Positions 7,954-19,367 of a stretch of DNA of 64,000 nt are shown here, one piece after another. The position numbers and the translations under genes were made by a program. This DNA is from [Clostridium] scindens ATCC 35704. GTDB lineage: Bacteria > Bacillota > Clostridia > Lachnospirales > Lachnospiraceae. The first letter of the stretch is position 1; each line of letters starts with the position of its first letter. The notes below the pieces were generated by a model. That model made no database searches. It saw nothing but the letters and a program-made list of their open reading frames with translations, and was not told where the DNA came from. The stretch is taken from contig NZ_CP036170.1 in the NCBI RefSeq assembly GCF_004295125.1, forward strand, positions 3,594,041 through 3,658,040. Reading direction: 5' to 3'.

Positions 7954-8815
7954 GATTATGCCTTCCTTTCCATAATGCCGCTATTTTATTGACTTCCGTC
8001 TTTTTATCCTGAATGCTCGCTAATTTTTCCCTCAAATCTTTCTGGCTGATATTGCGCAACAACTGGCCTCCCTGTGCCACGGACACTTTGCCCGTCTCCT
8101 CCGACGCCACGATTACCAGCGCGTCGCTTACCTCGCTCATTCCCACTGCAGCCCGGTGCCTGGTGCCCAGGTCCTTGCTGATGCCCATGTTATCCGACAA
8201 CGGCAGATAGCAGGTAGCCGATACGATCCGGTCTCCCCGGATAATGATTGCTCCATCATGCAGCGGCGTATTGTGCTCAAATATATTGATCAGAACCTGG
8301 CTGGAAACAAGACAGTCCATCTGGATTCCTGTACTTTCATACTCTGTCAGCCGGATCGCCTGCTCAACGACGATCAGCGCGCCGGTCTTAGCCTTACCCA
8401 TCACAAAGGCTGCTTCTACGATACTCTCTCTTGTCTCCTCGCTGAAACGCACCTTCTCCCTGTTAGTCTCAAAAGGCACCACGGAACTGAGAAACTTCTT
8501 TTCACCAAGTTTCTCCAGGGCCCTCCTTAGTTCCGGCTGGAATACCACGATTGCTGCCGTCGCCATAACCGTTACGGCATTCTTGGCAAGATACAATATG
8601 GTATGCATCTTGAATATGGCGGCTAAAAGAATGAATGCAGCAAGCACGATGATTCCCTTGAGAAGCATCCACGCCTTCGTGTTTTTAATCCAGACCATGA
8701 TCTGATATATCAGGAAGGTAAGGATCAATACTTCAATCACATCGGTCAGGTGAATCTCCGGGAAATAAAACCCTGTGACATATTTTCCCGCAAATCTGGT
8801 GATCTGCTGTTCCAT
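7931..8815 (-). CDS. cdaA: membrane diadenylate cyclase (c-di-AMP synthase)
   Basis: A 294-residue protein with three N-terminal transmembrane helices followed by a DAC (DisA_N) domain. The catalytic motifs are present: LHDGAIIIRGD (DGA) and GTRHRAAVGMSE (RHR). CdaA joins two ATP into cyclic di-AMP, an essential signal controlling potassium, osmolyte and wall homeostasis. An AGGAGG-like ribosome site precedes the start. It overlaps cdaR, its partner. Size and domain order fit the CdaA type, not DisA. Confidence 0.95.
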   Translation of the reverse strand: MEQQITRFAGKYVTGFYFPEIHLTDVIEVLILTFLIYQIMVWIKNTKAWMLLKGIIVLAAFILLAAIFKMHTILYLAKNAVTVMATAAIVVFQPELRRALEKLGEKKFLSSVVPFETNREKVRFSEETRESIVEAAFVMGKAKTGALIVVEQAIRLTEYESTGIQMDCLVSSQVLINIFEHNTPLHDGAIIIRGDRIVSATCYLPLSDNMGISKDLGTRHRAAVGMSEVSDALVIVASEETGKVSVAQGGQLLRNISQKDLREKLASIQDKKTEVNKIAALWKGRHNHEKKTNG

Positions 8816-8841
8816 TCTTTCACCTCCTTCTTTCTATGCTT

Positions 8842-9978
8842 CTAATCTTTTAAATCCAGGTCTTTTCGAAGACTCTGGGTCAGAAGCATCTTATCTACTT
8901 CCCTCATATCATGCTTCTTTGCTGACGGTCCCTTCTTTGCGGAAGGCCTCCTTGGCGCTTTCGCTTTCTTCTGGGACGGCGCTGCTGCATTCCTGCCCTG
9001 CCCTTTCCCTGATTTTCTGCGCACCTCTTCGGTATTGATGATCTCAGTCTCCTGCCTTTCATTGATTCTCTTCACCGTCTTCTCCGGCGTGGAGATGGAG
9101 ACCTTAGGGATTGCTTTTACATAATAATAATATTCATCATCCTCGAACTGGAGATTCTCGCTTCTTGCATAATCCACCGTAAAGAAGAACAATTCCAGCA
9201 CAAGCCCGATCCCAACGGCCGCAATACTTCCTCCGATCAAGGCTCCATAGGAAGTATGTACGCCAAGCGCGATGTCGCCGACCGCGATTACGATGATGCT
9301 GGCTATTGCCCCCGCGATGATGGCAATCTTCCAGGCATGATCCATTGACTGTCTGCGTAAAGTATATACCACAAAGAAGCAGATGATGAATGCCACGATG
9401 ATAACCCACATCTCTTTATTCTGGAAAACCTGCTTGGCATAATTGGCAACCTGGGTCAGCATTCCTTTTGCGCCTGCCCCCTCAATGGCAGCAGCCGACT
9501 TCTTCACATACTCCATCATATAGAATACGATCGTTCCACATGCAATGGCAACCAGGCTGACCGGAGCTGCCACCAGACCGCACGCAATGGGAATGACGTA
9601 TGGAATCTTCAGCACAAAAGCCAGTGGCGTCAGCAGCACAATCAGGGCCATCTTCGGCGTCAGCCTTAAATAGAAGATATACATGATCAAAAATACGATT
9701 GCCGTAACCGCCAAGGTTCCTAAGGATACGGCAAACATATGGGCCAGTATCAGAACCGTTGCCATTACGACGGTAACCATCAGCGGCAGGAAGGTACAGA
9801 TGACTGCCAGGGCAAGGGATGCAACCGGCGATGCCGCGGCCTTCATAAAACCTACATTATGGTTAATTACTGAAAATGTTACTACAGCCAGGATAAACTG
9901 GAGCGCCTTATCGAATATCTTGGAATTTCTCCCATATATCTCCTGCAGGCGTCCACGAAGCACATAAATACTATCCAT
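8842..9978 (-). CDS. polytopic membrane protein of unknown function
   Basis: A 378-residue protein with about eight hydrophobic helices over residues 25-270, followed by a charged, Lys/Ala/Pro-rich cytoplasmic tail with low-complexity stretches (SQKKAKAPRRPSAKKG). I do not recognise the family. It sits between a small membrane protein and cdaA, with 26 bases to cdaA, so it probably belongs to the same transcript. The context suggests an envelope-linked function, but nothing catalytic is visible. Confidence 0.85.
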   Translation of the reverse strand: MDSIYVLRGRLQEIYGRNSKIFDKALQFILAVVTFSVINHNVGFMKAAASPVASLALAVICTFLPLMVTVVMATVLILAHMFAVSLGTLAVTAIVFLIMYIFYLRLTPKMALIVLLTPLAFVLKIPYVIPIACGLVAAPVSLVAIACGTIVFYMMEYVKKSAAAIEGAGAKGMLTQVANYAKQVFQNKEMWVIIVAFIICFFVVYTLRRQSMDHAWKIAIIAGAIASIIVIAVGDIALGVHTSYGALIGGSIAAVGIGLVLELFFFTVDYARSENLQFEDDEYYYYVKAIPKVSISTPEKTVKRINERQETEIINTEEVRRKSGKGQGRNAAAPSQKKAKAPRRPSAKKGPSAKKHDMREVDKMLLTQSLRKDLDLKD

Positions 9979-10374
9979 CTATCTATTCTCCTTTTCATAC
10001 ATCTTTAGCAGTCTTGTCAGATCATGGTTATACTTCTTCACCCTTTGTCTGGCATCCCTGTGCTTTTGATTATAGATATGGCTGGATATCACGGTATACA
10101 GAACCACCAGGAATACATAGCCAGCCAGAATAATCACCGCGAGCATTACGACAAGCCCGTTTGACATCTTCGAAAGCAACTGCTCCATTCCTGCCAGCAT
10201 AGCCAGCCCTACCACGCACGCATAGCCAAACGTCACCCAGAGGAAAGAGCATATGCCATGCATGCTTGCGTAATCTTTTCTGTAATATGCGCTGACCTTG
10301 AAATCTTCCTTTCCCTGCGTCTGTTCATAGAAAGCAAGACGGGTCATAAGCTTCACTTTTTTTTCGTCTAACAT
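9979..10374 (-). CDS. small membrane protein of unknown function
   Basis: About 131 residues, with two hydrophobic helices (residues about 45-68 and 75-100) between charged ends. The ATG at 10374 has GAGGTGG immediately upstream. The stop abuts the start of the next membrane protein at 9978 with no gap, which suggests translational coupling and a shared role. No family recognised. Confidence 0.8.
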   Translation of the reverse strand: MLDEKKVKLMTRLAFYEQTQGKEDFKVSAYYRKDYASMHGICSFLWVTFGYACVVGLAMLAGMEQLLSKMSNGLVVMLAVIILAGYVFLVVLYTVISSHIYNQKHRDARQRVKKYNHDLTRLLKMYEKENR

Positions 10375-10431
10375 AATCCACCTCAAAATGTTGTCACTGT
10401 CATTTAAACATCATTTTCAGTATAACAAATA

Positions 10432-11154
10432 TTAGTACCCTTGTCCAATACTTATAGTCAAAAAATAGACTTTTTCAACCCCCGCCCTCTTCAAAATATC
10501 TGCCGCCGCATCCATAGTATTTCCAGTGGTATAGATATCGTCAACCAGCAGTACGGTTGGCACCGGAACAAACCCGCGTCCCAGTGCGAAGGCCTTCCTT
10601 AAGTTTGCTTTTCTCTCCCTATGGCCCAGCGTCTTCTGCGGGCTTGTAGGTATCCTCCGGCAAAGACTGGTTGCGTCTACCGGCATCCCCATCCTCCTGC
10701 CAAGTTCGCAGGCAACGATCTGTGCCTGATTGTAGCCTCTTTTTCTTTTTCGAGTACTGTGCAGTGGAATCGGAATGATCAGGTCCGGATCCCATCTTCT
10801 GATGGATAGAGCGAATTGCTCCGCCATTTCCCTGGCATACCAGATTCCAAAATTTCTCTGATTGTGATACTTGAACTGATAGATAGACGTGCTGACCGGC
10901 TTTCCATGAAGCCAGAGCGCAAGACCGCTGTCATAATGATGATGTGTATGCGAGCAGTCATGACAATATTCCTTCTCCATACGGGCAATCGGCTTGCCGC
11001 ATCTTTTGCATCTTGGCTCTTGGATCTTCAGTTTTTCCAGTTCTTTCCGGCAGACACCGCAGATTCCCCGGCTGCTTGCCTTGCCACAGAATGGGCATAT
11101 TTCAGGCCAGAGCCAGCGGAGGGCAGTTTCATAGATTTTTCGTAAGATTGTCAT
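10432..11154 (-). CDS. comF: ComF-family phosphoribosyltransferase-like protein
   Basis: A 240-residue protein with an N-terminal zinc-ribbon region of paired cysteines (CPFC, CGVC, CKRCGK, CHDC) and a C-terminal type I phosphoribosyltransferase fold with the PRPP loop VLLVDDIYTTGNTMDAA. ComF proteins support DNA uptake in competent bacteria by an unclear mechanism. Its start overlaps the recD2 stop by four bases (ATGA), so the two are coupled, a common Firmicutes pairing of DNA-processing genes. Confidence 0.9.
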   Translation of the reverse strand: MTILRKIYETALRWLWPEICPFCGKASSRGICGVCRKELEKLKIQEPRCKRCGKPIARMEKEYCHDCSHTHHHYDSGLALWLHGKPVSTSIYQFKYHNQRNFGIWYAREMAEQFALSIRRWDPDLIIPIPLHSTRKRKRGYNQAQIVACELGRRMGMPVDATSLCRRIPTSPQKTLGHRERKANLRKAFALGRGFVPVPTVLLVDDIYTTGNTMDAAADILKRAGVEKVYFLTISIGQGY

Positions 11155-13361
11155 TGTAATTCTTGGATTCGCTGTGCAAGGCTGGTATTGCGGTCCTGCT
11201 CATTGGTATTGCGTATCATCTCCTGGAATACCGAATCGCTTCCCACCAGAGTCACGCACTGCCTTGCTCTTGTAACAGCCGTATACAGAAGATTCCTGTG
11301 GTACAGCTGCCTAGGTCCCTGCAGAAGTGGTATGACCACCGCAGGATATTCACTCCCCTGTGATTTATGTATGGTAATGGCATATGCCAGTTCCAGCTCA
11401 TCCAGTAAAGCATAGGGATACTTTACCATTCTTTTTTCATCATATTCCACAATCACCGTCTCTTCATAGGTATTGATCTCCCGGATGATTCCCATATCCC
11501 CGTTAAAGATTCCCATGCCTTTGTCAATGGTCATGCCATATTTGGTGGCTACTTCCCATTCCAGCTGGTAATTGTTCTTAATCTGCATGACCTTATCCCC
11601 TTCTCTGAACAGGCGGTCTCCATATTCTTTTTCTGTCTTCCCCGCCTCCGCTGGATTGAGATACTCCTGCAGGATACGGTTCATCCGCTCCACTCCCAGC
11701 AGGCCTTTGCGCATTGGGGTCAGCACCTGGATATCGTATGGCTGGGCATTGACATACTTGGGCAGTTTCTTCTGAATTAGAGTGATAACCACGCTGATGA
11801 TGACATTGGCATCCTGCCGCTTCAGGAAAAAGAAATCCCTGCTCTTATTATCCAGCACGACTTCTTCCCCACGGTTGATCTTATGGGCATTCACCACGAT
11901 GTCGCTTTCTCCTGCCTGGCGAAAGATCTTGGTCAGCATCACCACCGGAAAGCATTGAGAATCAATAATGTCTTTCAGCACGCTTCCCGGCCCCACGCTT
12001 GGAAGCTGGTTCCTGTCCCCCACCAGAATCAGCCGCGTTCCCGGGGCGATGGCTCCCAGCAGGGCATGCATAAGCGGAAGATCCACCATGGACATCTCGT
12101 CGATAATGATCACATCCGCTTCCAGCGGATTCTCTTCATTGCGCCCGAATCCATTGACCGTCTCATCTTCTGGATTTCCGCTGACTTCCAGAAGACGGTG
12201 GATGGTCTGGGACTCATATCCGGTGGCCTCGGTCATCCGCTTGGCTGCCCGGCCCGTGGGAGCCGCAAGACGGATATCCAGCCCCTCGCTCTCAAAAAAA
12301 TGTATCATGGCATTGATGGTTGTAGTCTTTCCCGTTCCCGGGCCTCCAGTAAGTACCACGATGCCTCTTCTGGCAGCCTCCATTACCGCTGTGCGCTGCA
12401 TGTCGTCCAGGTATAGGCCGGTGTTCTCTTCAATAGCCTGAAGCCTTTTCATCATGCTGGCCTCCGCCACTTCGCAGGCGACATCCAGATCATGGAGCAT
12501 CTTCGCCACATTCATTTCCATATAATAATAGTGAGAAGCATAGACTCTCATGCCTTCTTTGGATTCCTGCATCACAATCTTTTTCTCGATGGCCAGATCC
12601 ATCAGATACTTCTCGATATCCTTTATTTCCACTTCCAGAAGCTGGCTGGCGCGGTAGGTCAGCGCTTCTTTTCTCAGATATACATGACCTTCGTTCACAC
12701 TCTGTAAAAGGGTATAGAAAATACCGCTGCGGATGCGATAGTCGGAATCGGTATGGATTCCGACCTTGGATGCAATCTCATCAGCGGTTTTAAACCCCAC
12801 GCCAGGCACATGGTCGGCTATCTGGTAAGGATTCTGTTCTATGACACGGTACACGCTCCGCCCGTAATGCTGGTATATCCTTGCTGCCAGAGTCGTCGAT
12901 ATTCCGTATTTCTGCAAATAGATCATTGCCTGGCGCATGTCCTTCTTTTCTTCTACTTGAGTGGCAATCTCCCGGGCCTTGCGCTCGCTGATTCCTTTGA
13001 TCTCAGCCAGGCGTTCCGGCTCTTCCTCGATGATGCGGAAAGTATCCTGCTTAAACTTTTTTACAATCCTTCCAGCCAGGGCTGCGCCAATCCCTTTCAC
13101 CGCTCCGGATCCCAGGTACCGCTCAATGGAAACCAAGTCCTCCGGCTCGCAGACTTCGGATGCCTCTGCCTTAAACTGCAGTCCGTACAGTTTATGGGTC
13201 GTATACTCTCCCTGTAATTTTAAGAGTTCGCCTTCCTCAATATAGTGGAAGTTTCCGACGCAGGTCATCTCGCCGTCATCATTATTCAAATTAAATACCG
13301 TATACCCATTATCTTCATTACGGTATACGATGTGTTCTACATATCCTTTTATACTATCCAT
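11151..13361 (-). CDS. recD2: RecD2-type SF1 DNA helicase
   Basis: A 736-residue protein with the RecD2 N-terminal region containing helix-hairpin-helix stretches (YLGSGAVKGIGAALAGRIV; PGVGFKTADEIA), then a superfamily 1B helicase core: Walker A LTGGPGTGKTTTINA (about residue 345), DEMSMVD Walker B, and the C-terminal TIHKSQGSEYPAVV motif. RecD2 enzymes unwind DNA 5' to 3' and work in repair and replication without RecBC. The stop of mreB and the ATG of this gene share one base. Confidence 0.94.
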   Translation of the reverse strand: MDSIKGYVEHIVYRNEDNGYTVFNLNNDDGEMTCVGNFHYIEEGELLKLQGEYTTHKLYGLQFKAEASEVCEPEDLVSIERYLGSGAVKGIGAALAGRIVKKFKQDTFRIIEEEPERLAEIKGISERKAREIATQVEEKKDMRQAMIYLQKYGISTTLAARIYQHYGRSVYRVIEQNPYQIADHVPGVGFKTADEIASKVGIHTDSDYRIRSGIFYTLLQSVNEGHVYLRKEALTYRASQLLEVEIKDIEKYLMDLAIEKKIVMQESKEGMRVYASHYYYMEMNVAKMLHDLDVACEVAEASMMKRLQAIEENTGLYLDDMQRTAVMEAARRGIVVLTGGPGTGKTTTINAMIHFFESEGLDIRLAAPTGRAAKRMTEATGYESQTIHRLLEVSGNPEDETVNGFGRNEENPLEADVIIIDEMSMVDLPLMHALLGAIAPGTRLILVGDRNQLPSVGPGSVLKDIIDSQCFPVVMLTKIFRQAGESDIVVNAHKINRGEEVVLDNKSRDFFFLKRQDANVIISVVITLIQKKLPKYVNAQPYDIQVLTPMRKGLLGVERMNRILQEYLNPAEAGKTEKEYGDRLFREGDKVMQIKNNYQLEWEVATKYGMTIDKGMGIFNGDMGIIREINTYEETVIVEYDEKRMVKYPYALLDELELAYAITIHKSQGSEYPAVVIPLLQGPRQLYHRNLLYTAVTRARQCVTLVGSDSVFQEMIRNTNEQDRNTSLAQRIQELQ

Positions 13362-14350
13362 TAAAAATCTTTTCGCCCACCCATGAATTCTACAAACTGG
13401 CCGGTTCCGATGGCTACCACCTTCATCGGATCTTCGGCAGTCATTGTATTGATTCCGGTCTTCTCTTCGATTAGTTCTTCCAGACCTCTTAACATCGCTC
13501 CTCCGCCGGTCAGCATGATTCCACGGTCAAGGATATCGGCAGACAGTTCCGGCGGCGTCCGCTCCAGCACGCTGATCACAGCTTCCACGATCTGTCCCGT
13601 GGTCTCCCTAAGCGCTTCTTCCGTCTCGGATGAAGTAACTGTAACGGTCTTTGGAAGTCCCGTGACCAGATTCCTGCCTCTTACTTCCATGGCTTCATCC
13701 TCGATCAGGGGATAGGTCGTGCCGATCTTAATCTTGATATCTTCAGCCGTACGCTCTCCAATCAGAAGATTATGCTTCTTACGCATATAGCGCACGATGG
13801 CCTCGTCAAAATCATCCCCCGCCAGCTTGATGGAAGTATTTACCACCGTTCCTCCAAGGGAAATGACTGCGATATCGGAAGTTCCTCCGCCAACGTCAAC
13901 GATCATATTTCCACAGGGCTTAGAGATGTCGATTCCCGCACCGATCGCGGCAGCCACCGGCTCCTCGATCAGATTGACTTCCCTGGCTCCGGCTGCATAG
14001 GTCGCCTCTTCCACCGCTTTCTTCTCCACTTCCGTCACGCCGCTTGGCACACAGATGCTGATCCGCGGCTTCTTGAATGTACGCTTGCCCATGGCTTTCT
14101 GCACAAAGTACTTTATCATTTTCTCCGTAACCGTATAATCTGAGATCACGCCCTGGCGCAGCGGCCGGATGGCCACGATGTTGCCCGGCGTCCTTCCAAG
14201 CATCAGGCGTGCTTCCTCGCCGATTGCCTTAATTGCATTGGTATCCCTGTCAAATGCTACCACGGACGGCTCTTTTAAGATCACGCCCTTGCCCTTGACA
14301 TATACCAGAACGCTGGCGGTACCCAAATCAATTCCAATATCTATTGACAT
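13361..14350 (-). CDS. mreB: MreB/Mbl-family cell-shape actin homologue
   Basis: A 329-residue protein of the bacterial actin fold with phosphate 1 DIGIDLGTASVLVYV, the MIVDVGGGTSDIAVI phosphate 2 loop and the adenosine motif IMLTGGGAMLRGL. MreB-family filaments guide side-wall peptidoglycan synthesis. No mreC/mreD follow; recD2 and comF do, so this may be an Mbl-type paralogue rather than the mreBCD copy. A clear promoter lies upstream. Confidence 0.9.
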   Translation of the reverse strand: MSIDIGIDLGTASVLVYVKGKGVILKEPSVVAFDRDTNAIKAIGEEARLMLGRTPGNIVAIRPLRQGVISDYTVTEKMIKYFVQKAMGKRTFKKPRISICVPSGVTEVEKKAVEEATYAAGAREVNLIEEPVAAAIGAGIDISKPCGNMIVDVGGGTSDIAVISLGGTVVNTSIKLAGDDFDEAIVRYMRKKHNLLIGERTAEDIKIKIGTTYPLIEDEAMEVRGRNLVTGLPKTVTVTSSETEEALRETTGQIVEAVISVLERTPPELSADILDRGIMLTGGGAMLRGLEELIEEKTGINTMTAEDPMKVVAIGTGQFVEFMGGRKDF

Positions 14351-14428
14351 CCTTATTCCCCTTTCATTATGCTATCTATTTGATTATCATTTGTTTCTCC
14401 AATTAAACGCATCTTATGTGCACGTTTC

Positions 14429-14457
14429 ATTATAATCAAATTTCCGAAAAATGGAAA
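14429..14457 (-). promoter_or_regulatory. sigma-A-type promoter for mreB
   Basis: On the minus strand TTTCCA (14457-14452), a 17-base spacer and a perfect TATAAT (14434-14429) lie about 80 bases before the mreB start. It sits between uvrA and mreB and gives mreB-recD2-comF an independent start. Confidence 0.6.
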
Positions 14458-14490
14458 CCCCCTTTTTCCTTAATTCTTTGTGAACCGCCT

Positions 14491-17334
14491 TTATCGCCGC
14501 AGCATAGCGTCGATATATTTTCCTGTATAGGATGCAGGATTTGCAGCCACTTCTTCTGGTGTTCCCTGGGCAATAACGGTGCCTCCCTTATCTCCGCCTT
14601 CCGGACCGATGTCGATGATATAGTCCGCGGTCTTAATTACATCCAGATTGTGCTCGATGACGATGACTGTGTTGCCGTCGGAAGACAGCCTGCGCAGAAT
14701 CTCCGTCAATTTATGCACATCTGCAAAATGCAGTCCTGTCGTAGGTTCATCCAGGATGTATATAGTCTTTCCCGTGCTTCTCTTGCTCAACTCTGTTGCC
14801 AGCTTGATCCGCTGCGCCTCCCCTCCCGACAGGGTTGTGGACGGCTGCCCCAGGCGGATGTATGACAGCCCCACATCATTGAGCGTCTCCATCTTCCTGC
14901 GAATGCTGGGAACATTCTCAAAGAAATGGAGCGCTTCCTCCACCGTCATATTTAGCACGTCATAGATGCTTTTTCCTTTATACTTGACCTCCAGCGTCTC
15001 CCTGTTATAACGCTTGCCTTTGCAGACTTCGCAAGGGACATAGACATCCGGCAGGAAATGCATCTCGATCTTCAGAATCCCGTCTCCGCTGCAGGCTTCG
15101 CACCTGCCGCCTTTGACATTAAAGCTGAAGCGTCCCTTCTTATAGCCTCTCGCCTTGGCATCTGCCGTAGCGGCGAACAGGTCCCGAATCAAGTCAAATA
15201 CCCCGGTATACGTGGCCGGATTCGAGCGGGGCGTGCGCCCGATGGGAGACTGGTCGATGTCAATGACTTTATCCAGCTGCTCGATTCCTTTGATATCCTT
15301 GTGCTTGCCAGGAATGGTCCTGGCCCTGTTCAGTTCTTTTGCCAGACGCTTGTACAGGATTTCGTTGACCAGCGAACTTTTCCCGGAGCCGGAAACGCCT
15401 GTCACGCAAGTCATCACTCCCAGCGGGAACTGCACATCTATATTCTTCAGATTGTTCTGCCTGGCTCCGATCACCTTCAGCCATCCGGTAGGTTTTGCCC
15501 GCTCCTTGGGCACCGGTATCTGAATTCTCCCACTTAGGTATGCGCCAGTTATGGAATTCTTATTCGCCATAATCTCTTCTGCATTCCCTTGGGCGACGAC
15601 TTCTCCTCCGTGTTCTCCGGCTCCTGGTCCGATATCCACAATATAATCGGCTTCGCGCATAGTGTCCTCGTCGTGTTCCACGACTACCACCGTATTGCCC
15701 AGATCCCTCAGATGCTTCAATGTTCCCAGCAGCTTGTCATTATCCCTCTGGTGCAGGCCGATGCTTGGCTCATCCAGAATATATGCCACTCCCACCAGGC
15801 CGGAGCCGATCTGGGTAGCGAGACGGATCCTCTGCGCTTCTCCGCCCGACAGGCTTCCGGTTGCCCGTGACAGCGTCAGATAGTTCAGGCCCACATCCAT
15901 CAGGAATTGGATCCTCGCATTAATCTCCTTCAGTATCTGCCCTCCGATCATCATCTGATGCTTGTTCAGCTTCAGGCGGTTCAGGAACTTCTGGAGACGC
16001 TCGATCGAAAGCGCCGTAACCTCCGCAATATTCTTCCCGCCCACCGTAACTGCCAGCGCTCCCGGCTTCAGCCTCTGGCCGCCGCACTCATGGCAGGGCG
16101 TGATACGCATGAATTCTTCGTATTCTGTCTTGGACGTCACGGAAGACGTCTCCCGGTATCTGCGCTCCACATTACGGATTAAGCCTTCAAAGGCAACGTC
16201 ATAGACGCCTTCTCCCCGCTGGCCCCGGTAATGCACCTTCACTTCCTTGCCGCCGGTTCCGTTGATGATAATGTCATGAATTTTCTTCGGATACTTTTTA
16301 AAAGGAGTGTCCAGAGAGAACTTATACTCTTTGCTGAGCGCGTCCAGGATTGCATAGGTAAAACTCTTCTTATCCGTGCAGGACTGCCATCCCATGACGG
16401 TGATAGCGCCCTCGCTGATGCTCAGATTCTTATCCGGGATGATCAAGTCCTCATCAAACTCCATCTTATAGCCCAGTCCGAAACATTCTGGGCAGGCGCC
16501 AAAGGGATTGTTAAAAGAGAAACTTCTCGGCTCGATCTCATCAATGCTGATCCCGCAGTCCGGGCAGGCAAAACTCTGGCTGAAGTTAATCGGCTCCCCG
16601 CCAATGACATCCACAATCAATAGCCCTTCTGCCAAGGCCAGCACATCCTCGATGGAATCCGTCAGCCTCTGCTCAATGCCCTCCTTAACCACCAGACGGT
16701 CTACGATGATCTCTATGTTATGCTTGATATTTTTATCCAGCGCGATCTCTTCTGATAATTCGTACAAGTTCCCATCCACCCGCACACGGACATAACCGCT
16801 CTTTTTAGCCCGTTCAAACAACTTTGCATGGGTTCCCTTCCTTCCCCGCACTACCGGGGCAAGGAGCTGGATCTTCGTCTTCTCTGGAAGTTCCATGATC
16901 TGATCCACCATCTGGTCCACCGTCTGTTTCTTGATCTCTTTCCCACACTGCGGACAGTGAGGAATTCCGATTCTTGCATAGAGCAGCCGGAAATAGTCAT
17001 AGATCTCCGTCACCGTCCCTACCGTGGAGCGGGGATTCCGGTTGGTGGACTTCTGGTCAATAGATATGGCCGGTGAAAGTCCCTCGATGCTCTCCACGTC
17101 CGGCTTCTCCATCTGTCCCAGGAACTGTCTTGCATAGGATGACAAGGACTCCATGTACCTTCTCTGCCCCTCCGCATAGATCGTATCAAAGGCCAGGGAG
17201 GACTTGCCTGAACCGCTTAGGCCCGTCAATACCACTAATTCATTTCTGGGGATATCCAGATCAATATTCTTCAGGTTGTGTTCGTTGGCTCCCCTGATCT
17301 TAATAAACTGTCTATTTGAATTCTTTTCGGTCAT
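14491..17334 (-). CDS. uvrA: excinuclease ABC subunit A
   Basis: A 947-residue UvrA with two ABC ATPase halves. Walker A motifs are [14 protein letters not shown] (about residue 38) and [14 protein letters not shown] (about residue 640). Signature motifs are [11 protein letters not shown] and [11 protein letters not shown], and the zinc modules have paired cysteines ([22 protein letters not shown]). UvrA finds bulky DNA lesions and loads UvrB in nucleotide excision repair. It starts 5 bases after the uvrB stop, so the two form one operon under the SOS-type promoter upstream of uvrB. Confidence 0.97.
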   Translation of the reverse strand: MTEKNSNRQFIKIRGANEHNLKNIDLDIPRNELVVLTGLSGSGKSSLAFDTIYAEGQRRYMESLSSYARQFLGQMEKPDVESIEGLSPAISIDQKSTNRNPRSTVGTVTEIYDYFRLLYARIGIPHCPQCGKEIKKQTVDQMVDQIMELPEKTKIQLLAPVVRGRKGTHAKLFERAKKSGYVRVRVDGNLYELSEEIALDKNIKHNIEIIVDRLVVKEGIEQRLTDSIEDVLALAEGLLIVDVIGGEPINFSQSFACPDCGISIDEIEPRSFSFNNPFGACPECFGLGYKMEFDEDLIIPDKNLSISEGAITVMGWQSCTDKKSFTYAILDALSKEYKFSLDTPFKKYPKKIHDIIINGTGGKEVKVHYRGQRGEGVYDVAFEGLIRNVERRYRETSSVTSKTEYEEFMRITPCHECGGQRLKPGALAVTVGGKNIAEVTALSIERLQKFLNRLKLNKHQMMIGGQILKEINARIQFLMDVGLNYLTLSRATGSLSGGEAQRIRLATQIGSGLVGVAYILDEPSIGLHQRDNDKLLGTLKHLRDLGNTVVVVEHDEDTMREADYIVDIGPGAGEHGGEVVAQGNAEEIMANKNSITGAYLSGRIQIPVPKERAKPTGWLKVIGARQNNLKNIDVQFPLGVMTCVTGVSGSGKSSLVNEILYKRLAKELNRARTIPGKHKDIKGIEQLDKVIDIDQSPIGRTPRSNPATYTGVFDLIRDLFAATADAKARGYKKGRFSFNVKGGRCEACSGDGILKIEMHFLPDVYVPCEVCKGKRYNRETLEVKYKGKSIYDVLNMTVEEALHFFENVPSIRRKMETLNDVGLSYIRLGQPSTTLSGGEAQRIKLATELSKRSTGKTIYILDEPTTGLHFADVHKLTEILRRLSSDGNTVIVIEHNLDVIKTADYIIDIGPEGGDKGGTVIAQGTPEEVAANPASYTGKYIDAMLRR

Positions 17335-17338
17335 TACT

Positions 17339-19327
17339 TTATCCTTTCAATAGTTTCTTCAATTCTACTAATTTATCACGCAATTCTGCAGCTGCCTCGA
17401 AGTTCAATTCCGCGGCTGCCTTCTTCATCTGTTTCGTCAGTTCTTTTGTCAGTTTCTCCAGTTCCTTCTCGCTCATGGATTCCGGATCCTTCTCCAGACG
17501 CAGTTCTTCAGCTGCCACCTTCTTAGATACGGCGATCAGGTCACGGACACTCTTTTGTATGGTCTGCGGCGTGATTCCATGGGCTTCATTATATTCCATC
17601 TGTACCTTCCTGCGCCGCTCGGTCTCATCTAAAGCAAGCCGCATGGAATCTGTGATCGTGTCTGCATACATGATGACATGGCCCTCGGCATTACGCGCCG
17701 CTCGGCCAATCGTCTGTATCAGAGATGTCTCAGAACGCAGGAACCCTTCTTTGTCCGCATCCAGGATTGCTACCAAAGTAATCTCTGGAATATCCAGTCC
17801 CTCTCTTAAAAGGTTGATACCTACCAGCACGTCGAACACGTCCAGGCGCATATCCCGTACAATCTCGGTACGTTCAAGGGTATCAATATCCGAGTGAAGG
17901 TATCTGACCCGGATGCCCAGTTCCCTCATGTAATCTGTCAGATCTTCCGCCATCCGCTTTGTCAAAGTGGTAATCAATATCTTATTCTTCTTCGCGATTT
18001 CCTTATTCACTTCTCCAACAAGGTCATCAATCTGGCCTTCCACCGGACGAACCTCTACTTCCGGATCAAGCAGGCCGGTTGGACGGATGACTTGTTCCGC
18101 CCGCAGCAGTTCGTGCTGTTCTTCATAGGGACCCGGAGTCGCGGATACGAACATGACCTGATCAATCTTGCTCTCGAATTCCTCAAAACTTAACGGCCGG
18201 TTATCCTTGGCAGATGGCAGACGGAATCCATATTCCACCAGCGTGGACTTTCTGGACTGATCCCCATGATACATGCCGCCAATCTGGGGCACCGTCTTAT
18301 GGGACTCGTCAATCATCATAATAAAGTCATCCGGGAAATAATCGATCAAAGTATGCGGCGGCTGTCCTGGCTCCAGGCCGGTCAGATGCCGGGAATAGTT
18401 TTCGATTCCAGAACAGAAGCCAGTCTCCCGCATCATCTCAATGTCAAAATTGGTACGCTCGGAGATTCTCTGGGCCTCCAGAAGTTTCCCCTCGCTCTTA
18501 AAGTAGTGGATCTGATCCTCCAATTCCTCCTCAATACCACGGATCGCCCGCTCCATGCTCTCTTTTGACACCACATAATGGGATGCCGGGAAGATGGCCA
18601 CATGGTTCAGCTCGTTCTTAATCTCCCCTGTCAGCACGTCCACCTCCGTGATCCGGTCCACCTCGTCCCCAAAGAACTCGATCCGGTAGGCCATCCCTTC
18701 TGTAAGCGCAGGGATGATTTCCAACACATCGCCCCGCACCCGGAAGGTTCCTCTTTTAAAGTCCATCTCATTGCGTTCGTACTGAATCTCGATCAATTTA
18801 TGGATGACCTCGTCCCGGTCCTTTTCCATGCCAGGGCGAAGGGAGATGACCATATTCTGGTAATCGATTGGAGAGCCGAGTCCATAGATGCAGGACACGC
18901 TGGCCACGATAATGACATCCCTGCGCTCAGACAGCGCCGCCGTAGCGGAATGGCGGAGCTTGTCTATCTCGTCATTGATGGAAGAATCTTTAGCTATATA
19001 GGTATCGGAAGACGGTACATAGGCCTCCGGCTGGTAATAATCATAGTAACTAACGAAATATTCCACTGAATTCGATGGAAAGAACTCCTTAAACTCGCCA
19101 TAAAGCTGTGCTGCCAAGGTTTTATTGTGTGCGATGATCAGTGTCGGCTTGTTTAATTGTGCGATGATATTCGCCATTGTAAACGTCTTCCCGGAGCCTG
19201 TAACCCCTAGTAAAGTCTGGCATTGGTTGCCTTCCCTGAAACCTTTTACGAGCTGTTCGATTGCCTGTGGCTGGTCGCCGGTAGGCTTATAGGGGGACTC
19301 TAATTTAAAGATTTTTTCTTCACTCAT
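17339..19327 (-). CDS. uvrB: excinuclease ABC subunit B, intact
   Basis: A 662-residue, full-length UvrB. Walker [16 protein letters not shown] lies at about residue 40, the damage-probing beta hairpin region [17 protein letters not shown] follows, helicase motif VI is QTIGRAARN, and a C-terminal UVR domain binds UvrC. It opens DNA at lesions loaded by UvrA. Everything upstream of the gene is AT-rich island sequence. A second, truncated uvrB 5' end lies at 42558-42833 and shares a 36-bp identical block with this one, so codons 1 to about 43 and the promoter may have been supplied by the element. Confidence 0.97.
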   Translation of the reverse strand: MSEEKIFKLESPYKPTGDQPQAIEQLVKGFREGNQCQTLLGVTGSGKTFTMANIIAQLNKPTLIIAHNKTLAAQLYGEFKEFFPSNSVEYFVSYYDYYQPEAYVPSSDTYIAKDSSINDEIDKLRHSATAALSERRDVIIVASVSCIYGLGSPIDYQNMVISLRPGMEKDRDEVIHKLIEIQYERNEMDFKRGTFRVRGDVLEIIPALTEGMAYRIEFFGDEVDRITEVDVLTGEIKNELNHVAIFPASHYVVSKESMERAIRGIEEELEDQIHYFKSEGKLLEAQRISERTNFDIEMMRETGFCSGIENYSRHLTGLEPGQPPHTLIDYFPDDFIMMIDESHKTVPQIGGMYHGDQSRKSTLVEYGFRLPSAKDNRPLSFEEFESKIDQVMFVSATPGPYEEQHELLRAEQVIRPTGLLDPEVEVRPVEGQIDDLVGEVNKEIAKKNKILITTLTKRMAEDLTDYMRELGIRVRYLHSDIDTLERTEIVRDMRLDVFDVLVGINLLREGLDIPEITLVAILDADKEGFLRSETSLIQTIGRAARNAEGHVIMYADTITDSMRLALDETERRRKVQMEYNEAHGITPQTIQKSVRDLIAVSKKVAAEELRLEKDPESMSEKELEKLTKELTKQMKKAAAELNFEAAAELRDKLVELKKLLKG
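19200..19235. repeat. 36-bp direct repeat inside uvrB, candidate attachment core (left)
   Basis: These 36 bases are identical to 42715-42750 and in the same orientation. They cover the codons for [12 protein letters not shown] just before the Walker A serine. On both sides the two uvrB copies diverge at many positions, so the identity is local. This pattern fits attL/attR cores of a tyrosine-recombinase element, but selection on the ATP-binding codons could also contribute. Confidence 0.55.
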
Positions 19328-19367
19328 ATCTGCTTCTCCCTTTATTATTTTTGAATACTTGATTAGT